From positions 9,114 through 73,113 of the forward strand of contig JBBSJP010000020.1 of assembly GCA_038257155.1 (NCBI GenBank): 64,000 nt of DNA, read 5' to 3'. The notes below the pieces were generated by a model. The model did not search any database, was not told the origin of the DNA, and saw nothing but the letters and a program-made list of their open reading frames with translations. Source of the stretch: JANJTY01 sp038257155. Its GTDB lineage: Bacteria; Pseudomonadota; Gammaproteobacteria; Xanthomonadales; Xanthomonadaceae. This document shows, piece by piece, positions 26,457 to 35,715 of the stretch; positions within the stretch are counted from its first letter, which is position 1; the number at the start of each line of letters is the position of its first letter. Made by a program: the position numbers and the translations under genes.

Positions 26457-27533
26457 ATGTTGCGTCGTCCCCTGCAAGCTCTTGCGGCCCTGCTGTTTGC
26501 TGTTTGCCTGGCCAGTCCAGCGCTGGCCCAGGTCGTGTGGCGCGAAGGCCAACTGGTCTACACCGCGCTGTACGACCAGATGGGCAATTACCAGCCCAAT
26601 GGCACCGGCTATTTCGTAGCCCAGGCCACCATTCCCAACCCGCCGCAGCCAGTGGCAGGCCAGGTCTATTACCTCAGCGTGGTGATGTCGGGCATCGCTT
26701 CGCCGCCGACCGGGCGCTACATGGCGCCGCATCTGCAGCTGCCCGCCGGCACCACGGTGGTGGCCGATCCTGCCAACCCGCTGCGCTGCTACTACAGCCC
26801 GATGGACGGCAGTGGCAGCTATGTCGATTTCACCCATCAGGTGCTGACCGACACCAGTTTCGGCGCCAGTTTGCGCATCAGCGGTTGTCCCCAGCCATCG
26901 GCCGCCGCCCTGCCGAACTATCTCGTGGGAGATGGTGGAACTGGCCTGCTGATCGAGCGGCGCGATCCGCAGAGTGGGGGCAATCAGCTCTGGCCGATGG
27001 GCAGCTATGCGGCCTATGAGTTCCTGGTGCCGGTGGTCAGTGACCGCCCAATGAATGCGGTGGCGAGCGACACCCTGTTTCGGGCGCCGACGCTGTCCAT
27101 TCAGGGCGACCTCGGCCAGCAGTGGGCCTATCCCGAATTGCGCCTGCTGGTGCATGCGGTCGCCGGCGGCGCCAGCGCCGACATGGCCGTCACCGAGCTC
27201 AGCGTGATCGCGCCTTTGCTGCCCGGCAATCGCCGCGTGCGCGGACGCTGCAGCAATCTTGGCCCCGACGCGGCGCAAAACGCGACCTGCAGCTTCCAGG
27301 CCGTGCCTTCGGGCGCGAGCAGCAGCTGCACACCGGCTGGTCCGCAGGCCAGTCTGGCGGTGAACGCTTTCATTGAATGCGTAACCGAGTTTCCCGCCAC
27401 GCCCGACGGCGTAATCGTCGAGCTGATGGCTGCCTCGTCCACATCGGATCCCAACCTGATCAACAACGGTATTGGCATCTTTACAACGCCCGCTACCGCT
27501 GCCGGCGAGGTTTTCGTTGACGGCTTCGAGTAG
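26457..27533 (+). CDS. Secreted protein ending in VFVDGFE
   Basis: 358 residues. Signal peptide (SPALAQ), an unrecognised ~230-residue N-terminal region, then a DUF11-like beta domain (VRGRCSNLGPDAAQNATCSF...) with paired Cys. It ends exactly with EVFVDGFE, the motif seen in two other secreted proteins of this window. It lies 81 bp after the collagen-like gene and may be co-transcribed. Probably surface-exposed or secreted; function unknown. Confidence 0.7.
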   Translation: MLRRPLQALAALLFAVCLASPALAQVVWREGQLVYTALYDQMGNYQPNGTGYFVAQATIPNPPQPVAGQVYYLSVVMSGIASPPTGRYMAPHLQLPAGTTVVADPANPLRCYYSPMDGSGSYVDFTHQVLTDTSFGASLRISGCPQPSAAALPNYLVGDGGTGLLIERRDPQSGGNQLWPMGSYAAYEFLVPVVSDRPMNAVASDTLFRAPTLSIQGDLGQQWAYPELRLLVHAVAGGASADMAVTELSVIAPLLPGNRRVRGRCSNLGPDAAQNATCSFQAVPSGASSSCTPAGPQASLAVNAFIECVTEFPATPDGVIVELMAASSTSDPNLINNGIGIFTTPATAAGEVFVDGFE

Positions 27534-27619
27534 GGATCGCGGGCGACAATCTTTATGGTAGCTGCGCGGCTGCCCTGGCTTCTGATCTGACCGAAAGGCA
27601 GCGCCCCGCGGCGGCGCCC

Positions 27620-28396
27620 TCAAAACCCGTGGCGCAGAAAACCCCCATCCACCGCAATGCATTCGCCGGTTACATAACTCGCCGCCGGCAGGCAGAGGAA
27701 GGCCACCGCGGCGGCGACTTCTTCCGGTTCGCCGATGCGTCGCATCGGGGTGTGCTCGAGCACCTCGTCGAGGTAGTCGGGGTCGGCAAGCGCTTCCGAG
27801 GTGCGGCGGGTGCGTATGTACCAGGGCGCCACGGTGTTGACGCGGATGCCGTCCTCGGCCCACTCGCAGGCCAGGTTGCGGGTCAGCTGGTGCAGGGCGG
27901 CCTTGCTCATGCCATAGGGCGCGCCGCTGCGCACGTGGGTGAGGCCCGAGACCGAGCCGACGTTGACGATGCTGGAGGCAGCGTGGCTGGCCAACAGTGG
28001 ATGCGCGAGACGCGACAGTTCGAAGGCGCAAAGCAGATTGGTTTCAAGGATGTCGCGGATCTCGGCGACGCCATAGTCGAGTGCGGACCGGGTGATATTG
28101 GTGCCGACGTTGTTGACCAGGATCTGCAGTCCGCGACCCAGGTCGCGTACCCAGTCGAACAGCTCGAGACGCTGCTCGGTGTCGGACAGGTCGCCGCCAA
28201 AGATCAGCGGCTCGCACGCCGGAAACTCACTTCCCAGTTCCTCGGCGCTGCGTTCCAGCGCTTCGGCATCACGCGCCACCAGCAGCAGTTCGGCGCCGAG
28301 CCCGGCCAGCTCGCGCGCGATGGCGCGACCAATGCCCAGGCTGGCGCCGGTGACGAGGGCTACCTGTCCGTCTAGACGCCAGCGGGACTGTGACAT
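27620..28396 (-). CDS. SDR-family oxidoreductase (tropinone-reductase-like)
   Basis: 258 residues. Classical short-chain dehydrogenase: cofactor motif TGASLGIG, NNVGTN, catalytic Ser in VGSVSGL, Y-x3-K as YGMSK and the closing SYVTGECIAVDGGF. R in LLVARD after beta-2 suggests NADPH. The NNVGTN variant is typical of tropinone-reductase-like and related 3-oxoacyl reductase SDRs; the actual substrate cannot be read. ATG 28396 begins the conserved part. Divergent from the lipoprotein gene at 28459. Confidence 0.85.
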   Translation of the reverse strand: MSQSRWRLDGQVALVTGASLGIGRAIARELAGLGAELLLVARDAEALERSAEELGSEFPACEPLIFGGDLSDTEQRLELFDWVRDLGRGLQILVNNVGTNITRSALDYGVAEIRDILETNLLCAFELSRLAHPLLASHAASSIVNVGSVSGLTHVRSGAPYGMSKAALHQLTRNLACEWAEDGIRVNTVAPWYIRTRRTSEALADPDYLDEVLEHTPMRRIGEPEEVAAAVAFLCLPAASYVTGECIAVDGGFLRHGF

Positions 28397-28458
28397 GCAC
28401 GAGGCTTTGCGGTGGGGTCGGGTTAGCATACCCAACCATCGAACCTCGGGAGACACCC

Positions 28459-28833
28459 ATGCCGCTGCACTGGCCCTTGCTGCTCGCTTCCCTGCTGTTG
28501 CTTTCAGCCTGTGCCTCGTCGCCCAAGCTGAGCGAAGCACCTGCGCCCGATGTGCCGCGTGGAGCCAGCTGCGACAACATCAGCGGCTGGCAGGCCGGTC
28601 TGCTGGGAGGTCCTCGCGAGCCAGCTTGCCAGGATGGCAATTACGAAGAGGCCTACCGGCTTGGCGCCAGCCTGCGCGGGCTGCGTGCCGAGGTGGCGGC
28701 ACTGCAGGTGCAGATCGACGCGCTGGGTGTCGAGGCGGCCGGTGCGCAGATTCGCCAGCAGCGCCAGCGCCAGGTCGACATCGAAGCGATTCAGAGTCTG
28801 GCACTGATCAACGGCTGGGAGCAGGAACGATGA
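28459..28833 (+). CDS. Small lipoprotein with coiled coil
   Basis: 124 residues. Lipobox LLSAC near residue 18. A short linker with two Cys is followed by a coiled-coil helix (LRGLRAEVAALQVQIDALGVEAAGAQIRQ, about 50 residues). Its stop overlaps the next start (ATGA). No family recognised. Confidence 0.68.
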   Translation: MPLHWPLLLASLLLLSACASSPKLSEAPAPDVPRGASCDNISGWQAGLLGGPREPACQDGNYEEAYRLGASLRGLRAEVAALQVQIDALGVEAAGAQIRQQRQRQVDIEAIQSLALINGWEQER

Positions 28834-29042
28834 ATCACCGAACACTGCAGATTGCGATTGCGGGGCTGGCGCTGATGGCCATGCTTGTCGGCTGCGGCAG
28901 CAGCACGCCACCACCGCCGCCGCGCGAACAGGACAAGGCGCTCAGTCGCGCGGTGCAGGAGCCTCTCGACAAGGCGCGTGCGGCGAAAGAGGCGAGTGAG
29001 GCCGCGGCAAAACGTACCGAAGACGCGCTCAAGCAGGAATAG
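28830..29042 (+). CDS. Very small lipoprotein
   Basis: 70 residues, MNHRTLQIAIAGLALMAMLV then lipobox LVGCG, a proline run and a helical, Lys/Ala/Glu-rich tail. Coupled to the preceding lipoprotein by ATGA overlap, so the two probably form an envelope pair. Function unknown. Confidence 0.68.
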   Translation: MNHRTLQIAIAGLALMAMLVGCGSSTPPPPPREQDKALSRAVQEPLDKARAAKEASEAAAKRTEDALKQE

Positions 29043-29121
29043 GTTCACGCGCTCGGATTTCGGTCCGGGCGCGGCAGCAAATTTCGCTACCCCAGTGCAC
29101 TGCTCTCGGATCGCCCGAAAC

Positions 29122-29187
29122 GTGGTTCGAGACGCCCTCTCGATCAACCGCTGCGCGATTGCCTCGATGGCTCCTCACCACGAACGG
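29122..29187. repeat. Palindromic repeat family B, copy 1
   Basis: Consensus seen here: GTGGTTCGAGACG...CTCTCGA... and CTCCTCACCACGAACGG. Related copies are at 41551-41704 and 43516-43584 in the opposite orientation. It lies in the gap between the small lipoprotein and the 3' end of sppA. Confidence 0.8.
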
Positions 29188-29275
29188 AGTTTTCATCGGG
29201 TCCCGCGTTGTAGCGCGTCACCCGAGTTGGCGGGCACGGCGGCGCGTGCCTCGCCGCCTTGCATTGTTATGCTGG

Positions 29276-31138
29276 CTAATACTCGCAGAAGCAGTGCGCG
29301 AGGATGCGGGCAGGCAGGGGGCCGTTTACCGGCGTGCTGAGGAACTCGATGTCGCGCACCGTCTGCGCAACGACACTGTCGGGCAGCAGGCCGAGGGGAA
29401 GTCCGACCCGCGCCAGCAGCATCTGCGCGCTGGCATTGTTGCCCATGTTGGCGACGAACTGCTCGAACGGGGTCGGCTCCTTCTCGATATAGGTAGTGCG
29501 GTACTTGTCGGCCTCGAGACCCGCGCGTTCGGCCGCGTCGGCCACGGCATCGGACAACCAGCCGAGTTCATCGACCAGGCCGAATTCGAGCGCTTGTGCT
29601 CCCGTCCACACGCGGCCGCGCGCAACCTTGTCGATCGCCTCGACCGACTGGCCACGGGCCGCCGCCACCTTGCCGGTGAACTGCGCGTAGCCGTTATCGA
29701 TCACGCCCTGGATCAATTCGCCGACTTCCGGCGCCAAGGGACGGCGCGGATCAAACGCACCGGCCAGCGACGTAGTGCCAACGCCGCCCATGCGCACGCC
29801 GACCATTTCCATGGTGCGCGGAAAGGTCGGGATCAGGCCGAAGATGCCAATCGATCCGGTGATGGTGCTGGGGCTGGCGAAGATGCGATCGGCATTCATC
29901 GAGATCCAGTAGCCGCCCGATGCCGCCAGATTGGCCATCGAGACCACGACCGGTTTGCCGGCGGCCTTGAGCAGTTCCACTTCGCGGCGGATCTGCTCGG
30001 AGGCGAATACTTCGCCGCCCGGGGAATCGACCCGCAGCACCACCGACTTGACGTTCTCGTCCTCGCGCGCCTTGCGCAGCAGGGCCGAGGTGGAATCGCC
30101 ACCAATTTCACCCTGCGGCTTGCTGCCGCCACTGATCGCGCCCTGCGCCACCACGATGGCTACCGCCGGACGCTGGTCGAACGGCATATGCCGCGGGCCG
30201 AGGAAACCCAGATACCGATCCATGTTGACCTGGCGGAAACTGTGCAGCTCCTCGTCCTCCACGCCGCGCGCGATCATTTCGGCGCGCATCTCGGCTTCGG
30301 TCTTGAGCTCGTCCACCAGACCCTGATCCAGCGCCATCTGCGACAGCCGACCGTTGGCATTGGAAAGCAGTTCGGCGATGTTTTCGATGCCGGCCTGCAG
30401 ATCCTCGGCTTTCAGGTCACGCGCCGTCGCGATTTCGGACAAATGGCGCTGCCATACATCGGTCATCCAGTACAGGTCGGCTTCCTGCGCCTCGGGCGAA
30501 GGACCGTCGAGGATGTAGGGCTCGGCAGCGGACTTGTACTCGCCCACCTTGAACAAATGCACGTCGACCAGCAGCTTGTCTTCCAGCGCCTCGCGGTAAT
30601 AGGGACGGTAGCGACCCAGGCCTTCCAGCAGCACGGCGCCTTCCGGGTCGAGCCAGATCTCGTTGGCCTGCGCTGCGAGCAGGTACTGACGTTGGTCCAT
30701 ACCATTGGCGAAGGCGATGATCTCCTTGCCGCTTTCCTTGAAGCGCCGCAGCGCCTCGGCCACTTCGCGCAGCGAGGCGATGCCGCCGCCAAGCAGGCGG
30801 TCCGGGCGCAGCAGCATGCGTTCGATACGATCGTCCTTGGCGGCCGCGTCGATGGCGCGCAACACATCGCGCAGTTGCACTTCGCCGATCTCCTCGCCCG
30901 TGGCGCGCGCGATGGCCTGCTCCAACGGGTCGGCACTGGTTTGCTCGACCAGCATTCCGGCCGGCGCAAACACGAAAGTGCTGCGCGACTCCAGCTTGGG
31001 TTTGGGGGTCAGGGCGGCGACGGCCAGCACGATCAGGATGACTACCAGCAGCAGGTTCAGCAGCAGCCGCCGGGTGAAATTGAGGGTGTTCCAGATGCCG
31101 ACCGAAGCCTGCACCAGAAATGGCTGCTTTTGACTCAT
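29276..31138 (-). CDS. sppA: Signal peptide peptidase SppA, 67K type
   Basis: 620 residues, the long duplicated form. One N-terminal membrane anchor (~25-45) and two protease-fold repeats facing the periplasm. The catalytic Lys202 lies in KVGEYKSAAEP of the first half and the nucleophile Ser407 in ANLAASGGYW of the second, matching the Ser-Lys dyad of E. coli SppA. It degrades cleaved signal peptides in the inner membrane. ATG 31138 (MSQKQPF) is preferred over the upstream frame start. Confidence 0.92.
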   Translation of the reverse strand: MSQKQPFLVQASVGIWNTLNFTRRLLLNLLLVVILIVLAVAALTPKPKLESRSTFVFAPAGMLVEQTSADPLEQAIARATGEEIGEVQLRDVLRAIDAAAKDDRIERMLLRPDRLLGGGIASLREVAEALRRFKESGKEIIAFANGMDQRQYLLAAQANEIWLDPEGAVLLEGLGRYRPYYREALEDKLLVDVHLFKVGEYKSAAEPYILDGPSPEAQEADLYWMTDVWQRHLSEIATARDLKAEDLQAGIENIAELLSNANGRLSQMALDQGLVDELKTEAEMRAEMIARGVEDEELHSFRQVNMDRYLGFLGPRHMPFDQRPAVAIVVAQGAISGGSKPQGEIGGDSTSALLRKAREDENVKSVVLRVDSPGGEVFASEQIRREVELLKAAGKPVVVSMANLAASGGYWISMNADRIFASPSTITGSIGIFGLIPTFPRTMEMVGVRMGGVGTTSLAGAFDPRRPLAPEVGELIQGVIDNGYAQFTGKVAAARGQSVEAIDKVARGRVWTGAQALEFGLVDELGWLSDAVADAAERAGLEADKYRTTYIEKEPTPFEQFVANMGNNASAQMLLARVGLPLGLLPDSVVAQTVRDIEFLSTPVNGPLPARILAHCFCEY

Positions 31139-31210
31139 GGGAATACGTGCCGGGTGTGCGAAGGGGCGCAAAGGATACCCTGCGCCGCGTGAAGCGGCAT
31201 GCGCCAGGCG

Positions 31211-32572
31211 TCAGGGGTGGCCGGGCGGCTTGCGGGCCAACTTCCAGAAACGCAGGGTCAGCAGCAGTGCCGCGGCGCTCAGCCCGCCGATCAGCCCGAT
31301 CCACAGGCCTTGCGGCCCCATGCCCAACTTCACCCCCAAAGCCCATCCCGTCGGCATGCCGATTCCCCAATAGCTGAAGGCCGTGATGAACATGGGAACT
31401 CGGGTGTCCTTGAGGCCGCGAAGGGCACCTGCAGACAGCGCCTGGATGCCGTCGGCATACTGAAATGCGGCCGCATAAAGCATCAACAGGCCGGCCAAGG
31501 CGGTTACTGCCGGGTCGCGGGTGAAAAGGCCGGCAATCGCGGCGCTGCCAAGCACAAGCATCAGTGCCGAGGCGGTCTGGGTCAGGCCGACTACCAGATA
31601 ACCCGTTCCGCCGGCGCGCCGCACGCCCGGCAGGTCGCTGGCACCCACCGCGTGGCCGACCCGCACCGTGGTGGCCATCGCCACGCCGAACGGAATCATG
31701 AAGGTGGCGCTGGCGATGATCAGGGCGATCTGGTGGGCCGCCACCTCGGTGGCGCCGAGGCTGCCGATGACCAGGCCCGTGGCCACAAACAGGCTGCCCT
31801 CCATGAAGATCGAGATGCCCATCGGAAGGCCCACCCGCAGTACATCGCGGATCGGGGCCCAGCGCGGCGGGTCTATGCGTTCGAACAGATCAAGGTCGGC
31901 AAAGCGCGGCGATGCCAGCAGATAGATCAGAAAGCCGCCCGCCTGCCCCCACAGCACGAGCGCGGTGGCATAACCCAGGCCAGCGGCGCCCATTTCGGGC
32001 AGGCCAAAGTGACCGAACATGAAGGCCCAGCCCAGCGGCAGCAATGCCAGCAATCCGCCGAAGCCGAACAGCATGGTGGGGACGGTCCAGGCGACGCCGT
32101 CAGACAGGCCGCGAAACACGAAGAACAGGGCCAGCGCGGGTGCTCCCCAGGAGATTGCCAGCAGGAAGGACTCTGCGCCGGGCTGCACGGCTTCAGCGAT
32201 GCCGAAGGCGCGCATCAGCCAGCCGGCCTGGCGCACCAGCAGCATCAGGACCACCCCCATTGCGAGGGCCAGCCAGATCGCCTGCCGGAACAGCCGGCCA
32301 ATGTCGTGACGTCGACCGGCGCCGTTCAGCTGCGAGACGAAGGCGGGCAGGGCCATCAGCACACCGATCAGGATCAGGATGACCAGTGACCAGATCTGGC
32401 TGCCGACCGCCACCGAGGCCAGGGTGAGCGCGCTGTGCTGACCTGCCAGCCAGGTGTCGACGACATTCATCGCCACCGAGGAGAGTTGGCCCAGTGCCAG
32501 CGGCAGCGCCAGCAGTCCGGTGGCGCGCAACTCGCGGGCGAGGCGCTTGGAGCGGGGTTCGGTGGTGGTCAT
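31211..32572 (-). CDS. MATE-family efflux transporter (NorM-like)
   Basis: 453 residues with twelve predicted membrane helices in two MatE repeats (ALPLALGQLSSVAMNVVDTW at the start, LRVGLPMGISIFMEGSLF at the start of the second half). Cation-coupled export of drugs or metabolites across the inner membrane. ATG 32572 is chosen over the adjacent GTG. Divergent from the DUF3667 gene. Confidence 0.9.
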   Translation of the reverse strand: MTTTEPRSKRLARELRATGLLALPLALGQLSSVAMNVVDTWLAGQHSALTLASVAVGSQIWSLVILILIGVLMALPAFVSQLNGAGRRHDIGRLFRQAIWLALAMGVVLMLLVRQAGWLMRAFGIAEAVQPGAESFLLAISWGAPALALFFVFRGLSDGVAWTVPTMLFGFGGLLALLPLGWAFMFGHFGLPEMGAAGLGYATALVLWGQAGGFLIYLLASPRFADLDLFERIDPPRWAPIRDVLRVGLPMGISIFMEGSLFVATGLVIGSLGATEVAAHQIALIIASATFMIPFGVAMATTVRVGHAVGASDLPGVRRAGGTGYLVVGLTQTASALMLVLGSAAIAGLFTRDPAVTALAGLLMLYAAAFQYADGIQALSAGALRGLKDTRVPMFITAFSYWGIGMPTGWALGVKLGMGPQGLWIGLIGGLSAAALLLTLRFWKLARKPPGHP

Positions 32573-32674
32573 CACGTATCGCAGCGCCAGGGCGTGCCAG
32601 ACAGGAGGTCTGACAGTGGGCGCACGGCAGCAGGGTGCCGTATCTTACCGGCCAACCCAGTGGCCCGAACCGTC

Positions 32675-33871
32675 ATGACTGAACCTGCCGAAACCCTTAG
32701 CTCGTGCCAGAACTGTGGCGCCGATCTGCTTGGCGGCCACTGTTACCGTTGTGGTCAGCCGATCAAGGGTCTGGTGCGGCACTTCTCCAGCATCATTGGC
32801 GATTTTCTCGATTCGGTCCTCAACTTCGACGGCCGCTTCTTCAGCACCATGCCGCCGCTCTTTCTGCGTCCTGGATACCTCAGCACCGAGTACTTCGCCG
32901 GGCGCCGGGTGCGCTACGTGAGTCCGGTACGGCTGTTCTTCTTTCTTTGCGTGGTGACCTTTTTCGTTGCGCAGTTCCGCTTTGACCTCGACGCTCAGAC
33001 CTCCGTGGTCAAAATGAGGCCGGGCACGGGCGTTTCGCTGAGCGTGGGCGACAGTGGCTCCATCGCAAGCGCTCCCACCGAAGAAGAGGTTGAGCGGCTG
33101 CGCGCGTCCGCAATAGCCCGCCTCGACGAACGCATCGCCGAGTTGCGCGAAGGCCCCGGTGCGCTGGCGGCGCGCATCGGGCTCGAGGCCGGGAAATCCG
33201 CCATCGAAGAGGAGGCAGCCGACCGTCTGGCCACACTGCGCGGTGCCGCGCCAGCCGGCGAAAACGAGTCCGAGGATGCCGACAAAGCGGATGCGCGAAG
33301 CGAAAATCCGGACGCCATCATGTTCAACAACGAGCCCTGGGACCCGGTCGATAACCCGGTCAAGCTCGCCTGGCTGACGGAAGGCGGCAACGCCTGGCTG
33401 AATCGCCAGATCGGTCGCGGCCAACAGAACATCCAGCGCGTCAAGCAGGATCCCAATCTTCTCAAGGACGCCTTTCTTTCCTCGGTGCCAGGGACCCTGT
33501 TCGTGATGCTGCCGCTCTTCGCCCTGATGCTGAAGGTGCTCTACCTGTTCAAGCGCCGGCTCTACATGGAGCATCTGATCGTCGCGCTGCACAGCCATGC
33601 CTTCCTGTGCGGGGCGATCCTGGTGATTTTCGCTTTGCAGTTTCTGTCGGAACTGGTGGCAGGCTTGCCCTGGCTTGCAACTGGCCTGCGCTGGATTGAA
33701 TCGGGTGTGGCGCTATGGATGCCGATCTACCTGTTACTGGCGCAGAAGCGAATCTATGGACAGGGCTGGATCATGACCCTGCTCAAGTTCGGCATGATCG
33801 GGACGCTCTATTCCATCATGGTGTCGTTCGGCGCCACCCTCGCCTTGATGGCCAGTTTCGTATGGCTGTGA
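32675..33871 (+). CDS. DUF3667 membrane protein with zinc ribbon
   Basis: 398 residues. N-terminal zinc ribbon (CQNCGADLLGGHCYRCG), followed by FDGRFFSTMPPLFLRPGYL and FAGRRVRYVSPVRLFFFLC, typical of DUF3667. A charged, helical ~100-residue insert (EEEVERLRASAIARL...) sits between the first membrane segment and the C-terminal cluster of four. Function of the family is unknown. It overlaps the next gene by 10 bp. Confidence 0.85.
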   Translation: MTEPAETLSSCQNCGADLLGGHCYRCGQPIKGLVRHFSSIIGDFLDSVLNFDGRFFSTMPPLFLRPGYLSTEYFAGRRVRYVSPVRLFFFLCVVTFFVAQFRFDLDAQTSVVKMRPGTGVSLSVGDSGSIASAPTEEEVERLRASAIARLDERIAELREGPGALAARIGLEAGKSAIEEEAADRLATLRGAAPAGENESEDADKADARSENPDAIMFNNEPWDPVDNPVKLAWLTEGGNAWLNRQIGRGQQNIQRVKQDPNLLKDAFLSSVPGTLFVMLPLFALMLKVLYLFKRRLYMEHLIVALHSHAFLCGAILVIFALQFLSELVAGLPWLATGLRWIESGVALWMPIYLLLAQKRIYGQGWIMTLLKFGMIGTLYSIMVSFGATLALMASFVWL

Positions 33872-34170
33872 TCTACGAAGTCGAACTGGAAGTTGATCGG
33901 ATCATCGAGGCCGAGTATCGCGTCTGGCTGGATGCGCACATTGCGGAAATCCTGGCCCTGCCGGGTTTCGTGTCGGCGCGGCGCTTCGAGCGTCAGGACC
34001 CGCCGGCGGCGGCGGGACGCTTCGCGATTTGCGTGCATTACCAGTTGCTCGACCGGGCAGCACTGGATGCCTACCTGAGCCAGCATGCGCCGCGCTTGCG
34101 CGCAGACGGGCTTGCCCGCTTTGGCGGACGATTCGACGCCAGGCGACGCATCCTGCTGGCGATGGATTGA
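33862..34170 (+). CDS. DUF4286-family small protein
   Basis: 102 residues, soluble, MAVIYEVELEVDR...WLDAHIAEILALPGFVSARRFE, a dimeric alpha/beta-barrel-like fold resembling monooxygenase-like small proteins (DUF4286). The start overlaps the end of the DUF3667 gene, implying translational coupling. No catalytic motif is evident. Confidence 0.78.
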   Translation: MAVIYEVELEVDRIIEAEYRVWLDAHIAEILALPGFVSARRFERQDPPAAAGRFAICVHYQLLDRAALDAYLSQHAPRLRADGLARFGGRFDARRRILLAMD

Positions 34171-34229
34171 AGGGCACCGGGATGCCGCCGAACTTTCGTT
34201 CCGTCGCCTGATCGCTGCTTTCGCGCCGG

Positions 34230-34883
34230 TCAGCCTTCAGCCAGTCGGCGCTGTCGCTCCTCGGTCGACAAGTTCAGCAGTTCGGTGCGCAGAAGCTCAC
34301 GCTGCTGCGGGCTCATGCGCCGCGCGCGGCGTTCCAGCAGGCTGCGGCCATCCGCACCCAGATCCATCAGCATTCTCAAGGTGGCGTCCCGCTGACCCAG
34401 GTCGACGAAGGGAAACAGACGTTGCGCCATCACCACGGCCGCGCGCTGATCGGCGGGCATCAGGAAGGCGAGCTGGCGTTCGGCATCCATGTTGCGGAAC
34501 CGCTGGGTGAGTTGCTCGCGTTCGGCGGGCGTCATCGCCGCAAAGCGTTTGGCGGCAGCCAGCACGGATTCCTGCTGCGCGCTATCAAACGATTGCCAGG
34601 CCTGCAGGCGTTGACGCGCGGCAGCGCGTTCCGTCGGGGGCTGTTGCAGCCAGGTCTGGTGGCGCTGTCGCAGGATCTCGCGTTGTTCGGGGCCGGCATC
34701 GAGCCAGGCGCGCGCGTTGCCGGCGATCCTCGCTGCCTCTTCGGGTGGAAGCCGGTCCCAGCTGCCTCGCACGGGTTCCAGCAGGGCCCGGATGTCGAGC
34801 GGCAGCTGGCTCCAGTCTTCCGCTTGCGGGGCATTGCAGAACAGCAGCAGTGCCAGCAGCAACAGGCATCTACTTCGCATCAT
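34230..34883 (-). CDS. DUF3106 periplasmic protein
   Basis: 217 residues, signal peptide (CNAPQA-EDW), then helical repeats rich in R, Q and E with the recurring pattern MTPAEREQLTQRFRNM, typical of DUF3106. Often adjacent to an ECF sigma factor and a small membrane protein (DUF3619), as here in fused form. Its start overlaps the end of the upstream gene by 14 bp. Confidence 0.8.
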   Translation of the reverse strand: MMRSRCLLLLALLLFCNAPQAEDWSQLPLDIRALLEPVRGSWDRLPPEEAARIAGNARAWLDAGPEQREILRQRHQTWLQQPPTERAAARQRLQAWQSFDSAQQESVLAAAKRFAAMTPAEREQLTQRFRNMDAERQLAFLMPADQRAAVVMAQRLFPFVDLGQRDATLRMLMDLGADGRSLLERRARRMSPQQRELLRTELLNLSTEERQRRLAEG

Positions 34884-35715
34884 CGGACTCCAGCCATGCG
34901 TAGAACTCGAGCTGGCGAAGCATTGCGGCGTCGTCCGGGCTCGACCAGAGGGGCCAGTCCTGGTCGAGCAGCATGATCACATCCTGCGGTAGTGCGCTTG
35001 GGCCCTTGTTGCTGCGGACCAGGCCCGTCGCCCCTTCCGGCACGCGAAGATCCTTGGGCAGCGGTTCCTGGCGAGGCAGCAGCAGCGTCACAGCCAGGCC
35101 GACCAGCACCAGGCCGATTCCCGCCGCCAGCGTCGCCGGCCTGCGCCATTGCCGTGGAGCTGTCGCGTGCTGAGCGGAATCGCGTCCATTCGCGACCGGA
35201 GCTGGTGCAGGCAAGCCAAGATCAAGATGCTCGAAGGCTTCCCGCAGAACCTTCAGCCAGTGCGTGGCCTGTGCGTCGGCGCCCAGCGCGAGCCTCAGCT
35301 GCAGGCTGGCCTGCGCCAGCTGCCGTTCGCTATGGTCGACGGCAGTACCCAGCGCGCGGGCGGTGTCGTCGGATGGCAACAGCAGCCAGACACGCAACAG
35401 GAAGGCGCTGCGTTGCGGCTTGGTGAGTTGATTCCAGCACTGCTGCCAAGGCTCGGCCTCGCTCGGCGTGACGATTGGCGGCTGCTCAGGAAAGTGCGAG
35501 CTCTGTTCCAGCAGCAAGGCCCACCAGCGTGCGGTCCAGTCTGCCGGTTGCAGCACGCGGCTCTCGGGGAGGAAAGCCGCCAAGGCCTGTTGCAGGCAGG
35601 TTTGTGTCATCCCGGCATCCACGCCGACCAAGGCCGCGAAACGCAGCGACCGACGCCTGATGCTGTAGAGGAAGGCTTCCCGTGCGCGGGTCAGGTTGAG
35701 GGTCGAATGCGGCAC
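34870..35715 (-). CDS. Sigma-factor-like protein with C-terminal membrane segment
   Basis: About 281 residues from GTG 35715 (the frame is open to 35817). The N-terminal part (LTRAREAFLYSIRRRSLRF...) resembles a degenerate sigma region 2, and the middle (LTKPQRSAFLLRVWLLLPSD...ALG..VDHSERQLAQASLQLR) has the shape of region 4. It is followed by a linker, one membrane segment (LAAGIGLVLVGLAVTLLL) and a periplasmic tail. This looks like a fusion of the sigma and DUF3619 genes that usually precede DUF3106. Low similarity makes this an inference. DNA binding may be lost. Confidence 0.5.
   Translation of the reverse strand: MPHSTLNLTRAREAFLYSIRRRSLRFAALVGVDAGMTQTCLQQALAAFLPESRVLQPADWTARWWALLLEQSSHFPEQPPIVTPSEAEPWQQCWNQLTKPQRSAFLLRVWLLLPSDDTARALGTAVDHSERQLAQASLQLRLALGADAQATHWLKVLREAFEHLDLGLPAPAPVANGRDSAQHATAPRQWRRPATLAAGIGLVLVGLAVTLLLPRQEPLPKDLRVPEGATGLVRSNKGPSALPQDVIMLLDQDWPLWSSPDDAAMLRQLEFYAWLESDDAK

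Noticed and set aside
29159..31192. 677-residue frame antisense to sppA
   Set aside because: sppA on the minus strand has catalytic Lys and Ser motifs; the plus-strand frame is composition-driven.
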